From: Deltaproteobacteria bacterium
GTDB lineage: Bacteria; Desulfobacterota; Syntrophia; Syntrophales; UBA2210
NCBI GenBank assembly: GCA_016933965.1
Contig: JAFGTS010000013.1
Span: 88,063 to 136,783, forward strand
Direction: 5' to 3'
DNA: 48,721 nt
The translations under genes and the position numbers were made by a program. Positions 33,327 through 41,096 of this stretch are shown piece after piece (the first letter of the stretch is position 1; every line of letters begins with the position of its first letter). The notes under the pieces were generated by a model. It worked only from the letters and a program-made list of their open reading frames with translations. It was not told the DNA's origin and made no database searches.

Positions 33327-34349
33327 ATGGCGGATGATTTCAAGAAAGACGGTTACTTCAAAATAGACCCGGAGTGCCATCTCATCGGTGACATGGAGCA
33401 TATCAACTATTTCCCCGGTGTCCAGATGTGGTGGCGCGCCATCGAAAATATCAGGAGGCCGCTCATGCTTGGCGCGCCTTTTTCGTTGCTCGAACCGTTC
33501 ATTAAGGGCATGGAAGAACGGGAGATGCTCAAGGACCCGAATCCGGAAAGTATCCTGTGGGCCATGGACAAGTATGGTGTCGATATTGCCTGCCTGCTTC
33601 CCGAGTCGATGATGGACTCCACAGGCTTTTCCACGCGCTGGGTGACGAACGGGCAGATGGCGAAAATCGTGGAGACGAACCCCGACCGGTTCATGTACCA
33701 GCCCAACATCTCTCCCATCAAGCACCGGGGTGTAAAGAACACGATCGATGAGCTCACTTACTGGGTAAAGGAAAAGGGCGCGAAGATATTCAAGTTCTAT
33801 CCGCCCGAGGATACGTATATGAATGACCCCGACATATGGCCTGTCTATGAAAAGGCCGAGGAATTCGGCATCGTCCTTGATATCCACACGGGATTCTGCT
33901 GGGTGCCGCCGGGCAAGAGCAAGTACGCCCTGCCTGTGCAGCTCGATGACGTGGCGCGCGATTTCCCGGAGCTCAAGATAAACGCCTTCCACATGGGGTA
34001 TCCCTATTGCGACGACCTCAACATGATCGCCATGCAGCATCCCAACGTATACGTCTGCCTGAGTCTCCTCATTCCATGGGCGGCGACGGCACCCCGGAAG
34101 TTTGCGAAGATACTCGGCGAAGCGATGCGCTGGGTTGGGCCGGACAAGATCACCTGGGGAACCGATTACGCGGGATTCGCCGCGCAGATAAGAGGTGGCG
34201 TCATGGGACTCCGGGATTTCCAGATACCCGAGGACATGCAGTTATCCTATGGATATCAGCCGATCACTGATGAGGACAGGCGGAAGATATTCGGCGCCAA
34301 CCTGGCGGGACTCCTGGGCATCGACAGTTCAAAGCGAAGGGTGAAATAA
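33327..34349 (+). CDS. Amidohydrolase-2 (TIM-barrel metal-dependent) family protein, possible aromatic decarboxylase
   Basis: A 340-residue protein of the ACMSD/gamma-resorcylate decarboxylase clan. Candidate metal ligands are Glu16 and His18 (DPECHL, an E-x-H motif like that of the decarboxylases rather than H-x-H of hydrolases), His187 (LDIHTGF), His222 (NAFHMGYP) and Asp280 (TWGTDYAGF). A non-oxidative decarboxylation or a hydrolysis of a ring or keto acid is the likely reaction; which one is inference. The start follows AAAGGAG. The corrinoid-protein gene begins 15 bp downstream. Confidence 0.82.
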   Translation: MADDFKKDGYFKIDPECHLIGDMEHINYFPGVQMWWRAIENIRRPLMLGAPFSLLEPFIKGMEEREMLKDPNPESILWAMDKYGVDIACLLPESMMDSTGFSTRWVTNGQMAKIVETNPDRFMYQPNISPIKHRGVKNTIDELTYWVKEKGAKIFKFYPPEDTYMNDPDIWPVYEKAEEFGIVLDIHTGFCWVPPGKSKYALPVQLDDVARDFPELKINAFHMGYPYCDDLNMIAMQHPNVYVCLSLLIPWAATAPRKFAKILGEAMRWVGPDKITWGTDYAGFAAQIRGGVMGLRDFQIPEDMQLSYGYQPITDEDRRKIFGANLAGLLGIDSSKRRVK

Positions 34350-34364
34350 CGGAAAGGTATTTCC

Positions 34365-35012
34365 ATGACACTTTCGGGACTGCCCCGTTCACTTGCAAAC
34401 CTTGATGAAAAGGAAGTGCTGCGTCTTGTGAATGAATGCCTATCCGGTAACGGGAATAGTACCCCTCTCATCGAAGGCCTGTCAAAAGGATTTGATGAGG
34501 TCATGGAACGGTACCGGCGGAGGGAATACGCGCTCTTTCACCTGGCGGCCGCGGGGGATATCACCCGAAAGGCACGGGCCCTCGTCGATGCCGCCGGTGC
34601 CCGCGGGAGGTCTCCGTTACCACGGGGTACGGTTGTCCTGGGGACTGTTCGGGGCGATATACACGACATGGGGAAAAACATCGTCGGCACCGTGCTTTCC
34701 TGTGCCGGCTATGCGGTAATAGACCTTGGCGTTGATGTTTCCCCTGATGAATTTGTCAGGGCTGCTGATTCTCCCGAAGTATCGCTCGTGGGGATCAGCA
34801 TTCTTCTGGCAACATCCTATGAGCCGCTGCGGGATACGGTGCGGGCCTTGAAAACTATGGAGCCCCGGCGGTCGCTTTCCGTCATGATCGGTGGCGGTTC
34901 TGCCGGCGAGGGAGTGAAAAAGTATGCAGGCGCCGATCATTTCGGCCGCACGCCGGTTGACGCCGTTGCGATCGCTCACCGCGTCTACGGTGCAACGAAG
35001 GATGTCGAGTGA
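34365..35012 (+). CDS. Corrinoid (B12)-binding methyltransferase protein
   Basis: A 215-residue protein with the two-part layout of MtaC/MtvC-type corrinoid proteins: an N-terminal helical cap (about 1-85) and a Rossmann B12 domain. The cobalt-ligating motif is complete: GDIHDMGKNI (Asp98, His100, Gly103), with GISILLATSYEP and MIGGGSAGEG completing the cofactor site. It carries methyl groups between two methyltransferases. The next gene overlaps its stop (TGATG) and encodes a UROD-type methyltransferase, its natural partner. No methyl-tetrahydrofolate methyltransferase or corrinoid reactivase is visible in the window. Confidence 0.92.
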   Translation: MTLSGLPRSLANLDEKEVLRLVNECLSGNGNSTPLIEGLSKGFDEVMERYRRREYALFHLAAAGDITRKARALVDAAGARGRSPLPRGTVVLGTVRGDIHDMGKNIVGTVLSCAGYAVIDLGVDVSPDEFVRAADSPEVSLVGISILLATSYEPLRDTVRALKTMEPRRSLSVMIGGGSAGEGVKKYAGADHFGRTPVDAVAIAHRVYGATKDVE

Positions 35013-36130
35013 TGAATTCCTTTGAGCGTATTGATGCCGTTCTGGCGCTGGAACAGCCGGACCGCGTGCCTCTCTCGCCGATCCTTGACCATTGGGCGGC
35101 GACCTTCACGGGAATATCGAATGCCGTCCTTATGAGTGACCCGGAAGAACGGATAAACGCCGTCATCAGAACGGCGACCAGCCACCGGTGGGACATGACC
35201 TATCTTGCAGACCTGGTGAACACGCCGCTCCTGCAGGTCGGCGTGCCTGCCCGCCTCCTGTTCCCCGGTCGCGATCTCCCGGCCGATGCGGCGCACCAGT
35301 TCGACGAGCGGGGCTTCATGGAGGACGCGGATTATGACATTCTTGTCTCGGAGGGGATCTATCCGTTCATCGAGGCGATCGCCACGCGGATATACCCGGA
35401 GATGACGCTGGAATCAGCGTTGATCTCACTTGACAGCGCCGGGAGGCACGGTGTTGAAGCCGCGGCCCGGGTGTGTGAAGCGGGTATCGTTCCGGAATCG
35501 GGATTTATCCTGCCCGGTCCTTCCTACGAGTATTTCAGCCTGGCACGAGGGTTGGAAAGGGCCATGGCCGACCTGCGGGAACGGCCCGGGGTAATGAAGG
35601 AAGCAGGCCGGCGCTATTGCCGCGACATGGTGGAACTTGCCATGAACGCCGTCGATCAGATCGGGATCAGGCGGGTGTTTATCGGATTGAGCCGATCGGC
35701 TGCCTCGTTTCTCAGCGCGCCGCTTTTTGAAGAAATGGTCCTTCCCGACCTGGAATACCTGGTCCGATCCCTTCTGGATGCCGGTATCATGCCGATACTT
35801 CACTGTGATTGCGACTGGACCCCGTTCTTGCACTATTTCCGAAGATTTCCCCGCGCTCGGTGCTTCATTGAACTGGACGGCTGCACCGATATATTCGAGG
35901 CAAAGAACATCCTGGGAGACACGATGGCCATCAAGGGTGACGTACCCGCGGAGCTGACCGCCCTGGGTTCGGCGGAAGAAGTTCGCCGGTATTGCCGCCG
36001 CCTGATCGAGAGTGTCGGCGCCGGGGGAGGGTTCATCCTCAGCTCGGGCTGTTCTCTGCCGGCGAACGCGAAATCCGGGAACGTCATGGCCATGACTGAG
36101 GCCGTTGAAAAGTGGGGGCGCTATGAATGA
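35012..36130 (+). CDS. Uroporphyrinogen decarboxylase-family corrinoid methyltransferase
   Basis: A 372-residue (beta/alpha)8 protein of the MtaA/MtbA/MtvB group. Candidate zinc ligands are His264 and Cys265/Cys267 in LHCDCDW plus Cys347 in SSGCSLPANAK, the arrangement that activates thiols or methoxy substrates; true haem-pathway UROD lacks these. The start is taken as ATG 35012, overlapping the corrinoid gene's TGA; GTG 35009 is equally in frame. The likely role is demethylating a methoxylated compound onto the corrinoid protein. Its last 135 bp are duplicated at 40111-40245. Confidence 0.9.
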   Translation: MNSFERIDAVLALEQPDRVPLSPILDHWAATFTGISNAVLMSDPEERINAVIRTATSHRWDMTYLADLVNTPLLQVGVPARLLFPGRDLPADAAHQFDERGFMEDADYDILVSEGIYPFIEAIATRIYPEMTLESALISLDSAGRHGVEAAARVCEAGIVPESGFILPGPSYEYFSLARGLERAMADLRERPGVMKEAGRRYCRDMVELAMNAVDQIGIRRVFIGLSRSAASFLSAPLFEEMVLPDLEYLVRSLLDAGIMPILHCDCDWTPFLHYFRRFPRARCFIELDGCTDIFEAKNILGDTMAIKGDVPAELTALGSAEEVRRYCRRLIESVGAGGGFILSSGCSLPANAKSGNVMAMTEAVEKWGRYE

Positions 36131-36178
36131 GAAACTTGTGATCGACCTGACGGGGCGTGTTGCCCCGATCACCGGTGC
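35996..36178 (+). repeat. 183-bp direct repeat, left copy (end of UROD gene + start of SDR remnant)
   Basis: Aligned by eye without gaps to 40111-40293, with about 15 mismatches (roughly 92% identity). It covers the last 45 codons of the methyltransferase gene and the first 18-19 codons of the SDR reading frame. The two copies bracket the molybdoenzyme module. Confidence 0.9.
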
Positions 36179-36242
36179 TGCAATTCCGATCACAGGGAGT
36201 GCGGACCTTCCGACATCGTATCAATATCGGAAATCAGTTTAA
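36123..36242 (+). pseudogene. SDR remnant: N-terminus joined to C-terminus with the middle deleted
   Basis: A 39-codon frame beginning MNEKLVIDLTGRVAPITGA, nearly identical to the start of the intact SDR at 40238. After the glycine-rich motif's TGA it jumps to AIPITGSADL, which resembles that protein's last residues (AIPVTGGVDL). About 240 internal codons are missing. The join falls where both ends read ATCAC-GG-GC, which suggests deletion between short repeats. The frame overlaps the UROD stop by 8 bp, exactly as the intact SDR does at the right-hand copy. Confidence 0.8.
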
Positions 36243-36252
36243 GGATGTGGCT

Positions 36253-39246
36253 ATGAAAACACAAGAGTCAAAGATAGCAAAGATGTCATTCTCCGCAATA
36301 CTTATTGGTTTGGAGAAAATGTTGCGATTCAAAGCTCGTCGATATGCGCAATTAAAAGAACTGATGAAACAAAAGAATTGCTGCATTCAGATAAGGCTCA
36401 AAGATAAGTCGCAGGGCAGATATTTCATATTTAATAATGGGAACGTCAGTTCAAAAAACGGCATTCATCCTCATCCCGATGCCACGTTGATATTTTATGA
36501 TGCCGAAACAGCCGCCAAGCTGATGATGCCCATGCACACGCCATTGGACCAGTTAAACGCGATGAAGAACTTCAAAATTGTTCCGGAAGGGCCCGATGAA
36601 TTAACTATGTGGTTCACCCGGTTGACCAATCTGATGGTAAATATCGGCCTGTACCAGCACTATGGCGTCGATATGGGCAATGGCGTCATGCGATACACCA
36701 ATGGCACCATTGCCGGCCCGGTGTTCGTCTATGTGAAAGATGGAAAAATCCTGCGCATCACTCCCATAGAATTTGATAACACTGACGCTGATTCCTGGAC
36801 GGTAAAAGCCAGGGGCAAGGAGTTTACACCACCGCGCATATCTACCCTTTCTCCCTATGGATTCAATTTTAAATCACAGGTCTATTCTCCTGACAGGCTG
36901 CTCTATCCCTTGAAGCGTGTCGATTTCGATCCCAACGGTGAACGCAACTGTAAGAACAGGGGGGTGTCGGGCTACGAAAGGATCAGTTGGGACGAGGCCC
37001 TTGATATCGTTGTTGGCGAAATCAAACGGGTCAAGAGAGAGCACGGCCCGGGCGCCATCATGCAGAGCACCGGCTCGCACCATTCATTCGGGAATAACGG
37101 CTATTACATGAGTGCGCAGCGAAGGTTCATGAATATGATCGGCCATACCTTTGTCCTGCAGAATGTCGACAGTTGGGAAGGATGGTACTGGGGCGCCATG
37201 CATCACTGGGGCGGCAGTTTTCTGCTTGGGGCGGGCGATCCCTCAGGGTGCGTTGAGGAAGCGTTGAAACACTGCGAGATGATGATCTTCTGGTCGAGCG
37301 ATCCGGAATCCACAAACGGGGCCTACGGTGGCATGGAAGGGACCATCCGTCGTCTCTGGCTCAGAGATCTTGGGGTTAAATTTGTCCATATCGATCCTTT
37401 TTATAACCATACAGCCGCATTGCTTGGAGGCAAGTGGATGGCGCCGCGGCCGGATTACGGGAACGCGCTGTCATTGGCCATTGCCTATGTCTGGATCACC
37501 GAAGACCTCTATGACAAGGAATATGTGAAAACCCGGACAACAGGATTTGATGAATGGAAAGATTATGTTTTAGGCAAGGAAGACGGCATACCCAAAACCC
37601 CTGAATGGCAGGAGAAAGAGACGAATGTCCCCGCAAAAGATGTGAGGGCGCTGGCAAGAGAATGGGCGTCAAAGAAGACCTTCCTGGGTGTTGGGGGGTT
37701 TGGTTGTACTTTGGGCGGAGCGTGCAGGTCGGCGACAGGAATTGAATGGGCCCGTTCCATGGTCTATCTGTTGGCCATGCGGGGCCTGGGAAAAGAGGGA
37801 GTCGGCCTGGGGAACATGCAGGCGACCACACCGGTCGACCTTACGTTCTACTTCCCCGGCTACACGGAAGGCGGGTTCTCCGGAGACCTCGCACGGACCG
37901 GATTGGCGATCAACATGTACCAAAGGATGCCCCAGTTGCCGTCCATGAACCCCTATGCCAGGCAGATGGTGCCGAGAATCAATGTGCCGGAAGCGATCCT
38001 TGAGGGAAAAACCAAGGGCTATGGCAACATAATGGAATCACAACACGTTGAACACCAGTTCCAGACCTTTGAGTATCCGCACCCGGGTTATTCGAAGGTT
38101 AAAATGTACTACAGGTATGGCGGGTCCTTCATCGGGACCATGCCTGAATCAAATCGTTACGTAAAGGCATACAGGACCGACGAAGTGGAATGTGTCGTGA
38201 ACCAGTCCATCTGGCTGGAAGGCGAGGCCACGTTTGCAGATATCATCCTGCCTGCCTGTACGAACTTTGAGAGGTGGGACATCAGCGAGGCGGCAAATCC
38301 GGGAGGATATGGTTTCGGTGCACAATCACAGCTGAACCACCGCGTTATAACGTTGCAGCATAAGTGTATAGAACCCCTGGGAGAGTCGAGATCGGATTAC
38401 GAAATATTTTATGAGTTGTCTAAGAGGCTTAACCTCGCAGGATATTATTCAGAGGGGTGCACCGAATTGGACTGGGTGAAAAAGACGTTTGATGCCACGG
38501 ACCTGCCAAAACACATCTCCTGGAAAGACTTCATGAAAAAAGGCTATTTTGTGGTTCCCGCGCCGAAGGAAGAACTGAAACAAAAACCCGGTTACCGGTG
38601 GTTCGCCGAAGGAAGAAATAATGATACATATAAGCTCGGGCCGCTACCGGCGGACATGAAAGACGGCATGGCCAATGAGGGCCTGCAGACACCGTCGGGG
38701 AAGATAGAATTTGTCGCCACGACCTTGAAAAGATATGACCCCGATGATCCCGAGAGACCGCCGATGAGTAAGTATATCCCCTCCTGGGAGGGCCATCATA
38801 CGACCGATCTTTTGCGAAAATATCCTCTGCAGATGCTAACCCCGCATGCACGCTACACCTTCAACACGATGAATGACGGCAAGAGCAGTTGCGTGAACGA
38901 TGTCAAAGACCACCGGGTTTTGATCGACGGTTATTACTATTGGATTGTCCGGATGAACACGGGAGATGCAAAGGAGAGAGACATCAGAAACAATGATTTG
39001 GTAAAAGTATTCAACGACCGCGGGGTGGTGATCTGTGCAACACAAGTCACGGAGCGGCTTCCGAAAGGCACGGTTCATTCTTACTCATCCTCGGCAATAT
39101 ATGATCCAATAGGCGAGCCGGGGACATCTCCTGACCGAGGAGGCTGTGTCAACCTTCTCACGCCCAAGAGACCCATTATCTCAAGATCAAGCTCATGCGC
39201 AGCAAATTCCAACCTTGTTCAGATCGAAAAGTGGGGAGGAATGTAG
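36253..39246 (+). CDS. Molybdopterin oxidoreductase, pyrogallol transhydroxylase-like large subunit with N-terminal SCP2-like domain
   Basis: A 997-residue protein. Residues from about 145 on follow the pyrogallol-phloroglucinol transhydroxylase (AthL) family of the DMSO-reductase superfamily: GPVFVYVKDGKILRITP, FDPNGERN, YERISWDEALDIVV, FADIILPACTNFERWD and a C-terminal cofactor domain ending VQIEKWGG. Key active-site features are kept: His276/277 in SHHSFGNNGY, and Asp306-Ser307 in VDSWEGW, matching the catalytic Asp and Mo-ligating Ser. As in that family, no N-terminal Fe-S motif is present. The extra first 140 residues (NGNVSSKNGIHPHPDATLIF, MHTPLDQLNAMKNFKI) look like an SCP2-type lipid/acyl-binding domain. 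The ATG 36253 follows AAGGA. The reaction is probably hydroxyl transfer or reduction on a phenolic ring. Confidence 0.85.
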   Translation: MKTQESKIAKMSFSAILIGLEKMLRFKARRYAQLKELMKQKNCCIQIRLKDKSQGRYFIFNNGNVSSKNGIHPHPDATLIFYDAETAAKLMMPMHTPLDQLNAMKNFKIVPEGPDELTMWFTRLTNLMVNIGLYQHYGVDMGNGVMRYTNGTIAGPVFVYVKDGKILRITPIEFDNTDADSWTVKARGKEFTPPRISTLSPYGFNFKSQVYSPDRLLYPLKRVDFDPNGERNCKNRGVSGYERISWDEALDIVVGEIKRVKREHGPGAIMQSTGSHHSFGNNGYYMSAQRRFMNMIGHTFVLQNVDSWEGWYWGAMHHWGGSFLLGAGDPSGCVEEALKHCEMMIFWSSDPESTNGAYGGMEGTIRRLWLRDLGVKFVHIDPFYNHTAALLGGKWMAPRPDYGNALSLAIAYVWITEDLYDKEYVKTRTTGFDEWKDYVLGKEDGIPKTPEWQEKETNVPAKDVRALAREWASKKTFLGVGGFGCTLGGACRSATGIEWARSMVYLLAMRGLGKEGVGLGNMQATTPVDLTFYFPGYTEGGFSGDLARTGLAINMYQRMPQLPSMNPYARQMVPRINVPEAILEGKTKGYGNIMESQHVEHQFQTFEYPHPGYSKVKMYYRYGGSFIGTMPESNRYVKAYRTDEVECVVNQSIWLEGEATFADIILPACTNFERWDISEAANPGGYGFGAQSQLNHRVITLQHKCIEPLGESRSDYEIFYELSKRLNLAGYYSEGCTELDWVKKTFDATDLPKHISWKDFMKKGYFVVPAPKEELKQKPGYRWFAEGRNNDTYKLGPLPADMKDGMANEGLQTPSGKIEFVATTLKRYDPDDPERPPMSKYIPSWEGHHTTDLLRKYPLQMLTPHARYTFNTMNDGKSSCVNDVKDHRVLIDGYYYWIVRMNTGDAKERDIRNNDLVKVFNDRGVVICATQVTERLPKGTVHSYSSSAIYDPIGEPGTSPDRGGCVNLLTPKRPIISRSSSCAANSNLVQIEKWGGM

Positions 39247-39247
39247 A

Positions 39248-40096
39248 ATGAAAAAATGGAATATGATCATCGATGTTAAAAATTGTGAAGATTGCAATTG
39301 TTGTTTTCTGGCCTGTAAGGATGAGCATGTAGACAATGATTTTCCTCCCCACTCCTCTTCTCAGCCCACACATATACACCGCTGGATCAATATTATGCGC
39401 AAGGAAAGAGGCCAATTCCCATTAATTGATGTCGCCTATCTGCCCATACCATGCATGCACTGCGACAATGCGCCGTGTATAAAGAATGCGGCGGATAATG
39501 CGGTGTATAAGAGAAATGATGGTATCGTCATCATTGACCCCATACAATCGAAGGGACAGAAGGATCTTGTAAAGAGTTGCCCCTATGGCGCTATCTGGTG
39601 GAATGACGAAAAGGAAATACCTCAGAAGTGCACTTTTTGTGCTCATCTTCTCGATGATGGATGGCAAAAATCAAGATGCGTCCAGGCTTGTCCGACAGGA
39701 GCGCTGAGAATGCTTCATGTTGAAGATTCAGAAATGGAGAAGGTCATACAGGACGAGAGGCTGGAAGTCCTTCATCCTGAATATCAAACAAAACCTCGCG
39801 TATACTATAAGAATCTCTACCGCTACTTTAAATGTTTTATTGCCGGCAGTATTGCGCTGAAACATGACGGTATTGAAGATTGTGTCGAAGGGGCATCAGT
39901 GGCCCTTTATCATAATGGAGAAAAGCTGTCTGTGACGAAAACTGATAAATTTGGCGATTTTAAGTTCGATAAACTCGAACCTGACAGCGGTTTGTATAAA
40001 ATCAGCGTGGAAAGTGCGGAATTGGAGAAGAAGATTATTGAAATCGATTTGAAGGAAAGTTGCAACGTGGGTACGATCCTTCTCCATAAACGGTGA
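39248..40096 (+). CDS. Iron-sulfur subunit of transhydroxylase-type molybdoenzyme with C-terminal beta-barrel domain
   Basis: A 282-residue protein starting 1 bp after the large-subunit stop, with GGAGGA just upstream. Ferredoxin-type cysteine sets (CEDCNCCFLAC, CMHCDNAPC, CPYGA, CTFCAH, CVQACPTGAL) would bind about three [4Fe-4S] clusters, as in the small subunit AthS. The last 80 residues (from about 200, GSIALKHDGIEDCVEGASVAL) form a Cna-B/transthyretin-like beta domain with DKFGDFKFDKL, also present in AthS. This shared architecture is strong support for the family call. Electrons or structural support are supplied to the large subunit; the pair is cytoplasmic, with no Tat signal. Confidence 0.9.
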   Translation: MKKWNMIIDVKNCEDCNCCFLACKDEHVDNDFPPHSSSQPTHIHRWINIMRKERGQFPLIDVAYLPIPCMHCDNAPCIKNAADNAVYKRNDGIVIIDPIQSKGQKDLVKSCPYGAIWWNDEKEIPQKCTFCAHLLDDGWQKSRCVQACPTGALRMLHVEDSEMEKVIQDERLEVLHPEYQTKPRVYYKNLYRYFKCFIAGSIALKHDGIEDCVEGASVALYHNGEKLSVTKTDKFGDFKFDKLEPDSGLYKISVESAELEKKIIEIDLKESCNVGTILLHKR

Positions 40097-40110
40097 TCAG
40101 GACTTGCATA

Positions 40111-40245
40111 CGCCGCCTGATCGAGAGCATCGGTGCCGGGGGAGGGTTCATCCTCAGCTCGGGCTGTTCTCTGCCGGCAAACGCGAAACCCGGGAACGTC
40201 ATGGCCATGACGGAAGCCGCTGAAGAGTGGGGGCGCTATGAATGA
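40111..40245 (+). pseudogene. C-terminal remnant of a UROD-type methyltransferase gene
   Basis: Forty-five codons in frame, RRLIESIGAGGGFILSSGCS and onward to EEWGRYE and TGA, match the end of the intact gene at 35012-36130 and keep its C-terminal zinc-site Cys. No start or upstream part exists; sequence before 40111 is unrelated and follows the Fe-S subunit stop by 14 bp. It is part of the right-hand 183-bp direct repeat. Confidence 0.88.
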
Positions 40246-40293
40246 GAAGCTTGCGATCGACCTGACAGGGCATGTTGCCCTGGTCACCGGTGC
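40111..40293 (+). repeat. 183-bp direct repeat, right copy (UROD remnant + start of intact SDR)
   Basis: The counterpart of 35996-36178, with the same length and no gaps in the eye alignment. It carries the UROD remnant and the first 18-19 codons of the functional SDR gene, so it also provides the SDR ribosome-binding context (translation may be coupled to nothing now that the UROD gene is truncated). Confidence 0.9.
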
Positions 40294-41083
40294 CTCGCGC
40301 GGGCTGGGCCGTTCGATTGCGCTTACCCTTGGTCGGGCCGGTGCCCGTGTTGCTGTCACGGACCTGCTGGTGGAAACTGAAAAAATAGATACCCATGAGG
40401 CAGCAAAATATGGCCTTCTGGCCGGGTATTTTGCCGGGACGCACGTCGTGAGGACAAAGGCGACGGCCGACGAAATAACAGCGGCGGGGGGGCAGGCCTG
40501 TGCCTTCAAAATGGATGTGACCAGGCGCGATGAGATAGAGCAGGTCGTCGGTGAGATATCGGATTCACTGGGTGAGGTCGATATCCTTGTGAACAACGCC
40601 GCGGTGATGGACAACTTCGGTTTTCTGGAAGCCCAGGACCTGGAACTCTGGGAGCGGGATATCCGGATCAATCTGACGGGGGCCTTCAACTGCATCAAAG
40701 CGGTCTGGCCCGGTATGATGAAGAAGAAATGGGGGAGGATTATCACGGTTTCATCAATAGCTGGACAGATGGGTGCATACGCGCAGCCGAGCTACGGTGC
40801 CTCCAAGGCCGGACTGGTCGGCCTGACGCGGTCTCTCGCCCTGGAAGGCGCGCGGCACGGGGTGACCGTCAATGCGGTCCTGCCGGGATTGATCGGCACC
40901 GAGGCGGTGAAGCTTCAGAAACCTGATATGAAGGAACGGTTTAAAGATCGAATTGCAATGAAACGCCTGGGGGAGCCCGAGGAAGTCGCTTCTGTAGTGG
41001 CCTTCCTTGCTTCCGGGATGTCCGGCTATATCACGGGGGCCGCGATCCCGGTTACCGGTGGCGTTGACTTGCTCACGTTTTAA
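40238..41083 (+). CDS. Short-chain dehydrogenase/reductase (SDR)
   Basis: A 281-residue NAD(P)-dependent oxidoreductase. The cofactor motif is TGASRGLG (about 17-24), followed by VDILVNNAAV and the catalytic YGASK with upstream SSIAG. An insertion of about 25 residues after the second strand (TDLLVETEKIDTHEAAKYGL) is longer than in typical FabG-like SDRs. The C-terminus GAAIPVTGGVDLLTF is family-typical. Phloroglucinol reductase is also an SDR, so ring-ketone or hydroxyl chemistry downstream of the molybdoenzyme is an attractive but unproven role. The ATG overlaps the UROD-remnant stop by 8 bp. Confidence 0.9.
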   Translation: MNEKLAIDLTGHVALVTGASRGLGRSIALTLGRAGARVAVTDLLVETEKIDTHEAAKYGLLAGYFAGTHVVRTKATADEITAAGGQACAFKMDVTRRDEIEQVVGEISDSLGEVDILVNNAAVMDNFGFLEAQDLELWERDIRINLTGAFNCIKAVWPGMMKKKWGRIITVSSIAGQMGAYAQPSYGASKAGLVGLTRSLALEGARHGVTVNAVLPGLIGTEAVKLQKPDMKERFKDRIAMKRLGEPEEVASVVAFLASGMSGYITGAAIPVTGGVDLLTF

Positions 41084-41096
41084 ATTGCCGATTACC

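Larger units (their letters stand above)
36179..40110 (+). other. Inserted molybdoenzyme module bounded by direct repeats
   Basis: The 3.9 kb between the two 183-bp repeats holds only the transhydroxylase-type large and small subunit genes. It is visibly more AT-rich: one 60-base line counted at 39301 is 45% G+C, against 60% at 35521. No transposase, integrase or terminal inverted repeat was seen. Insertion by recombination between duplicated methyltransferase/SDR ends is the simplest reading. Confidence 0.65.

Noticed and set aside
34350-34364. Cobalamin riboswitch upstream of the corrinoid-protein gene
   Set aside because: Only 15 bp separate it from the preceding gene, too short for any riboswitch, and no B12-box was seen in the cluster's leader.
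36179-40110. Classical transposon or integron carrying the molybdoenzyme genes
   Set aside because: No transposase, integrase, terminal inverted repeat or attC-like site was found; the long direct repeats are copies of resident gene ends, not insertion-sequence ends.
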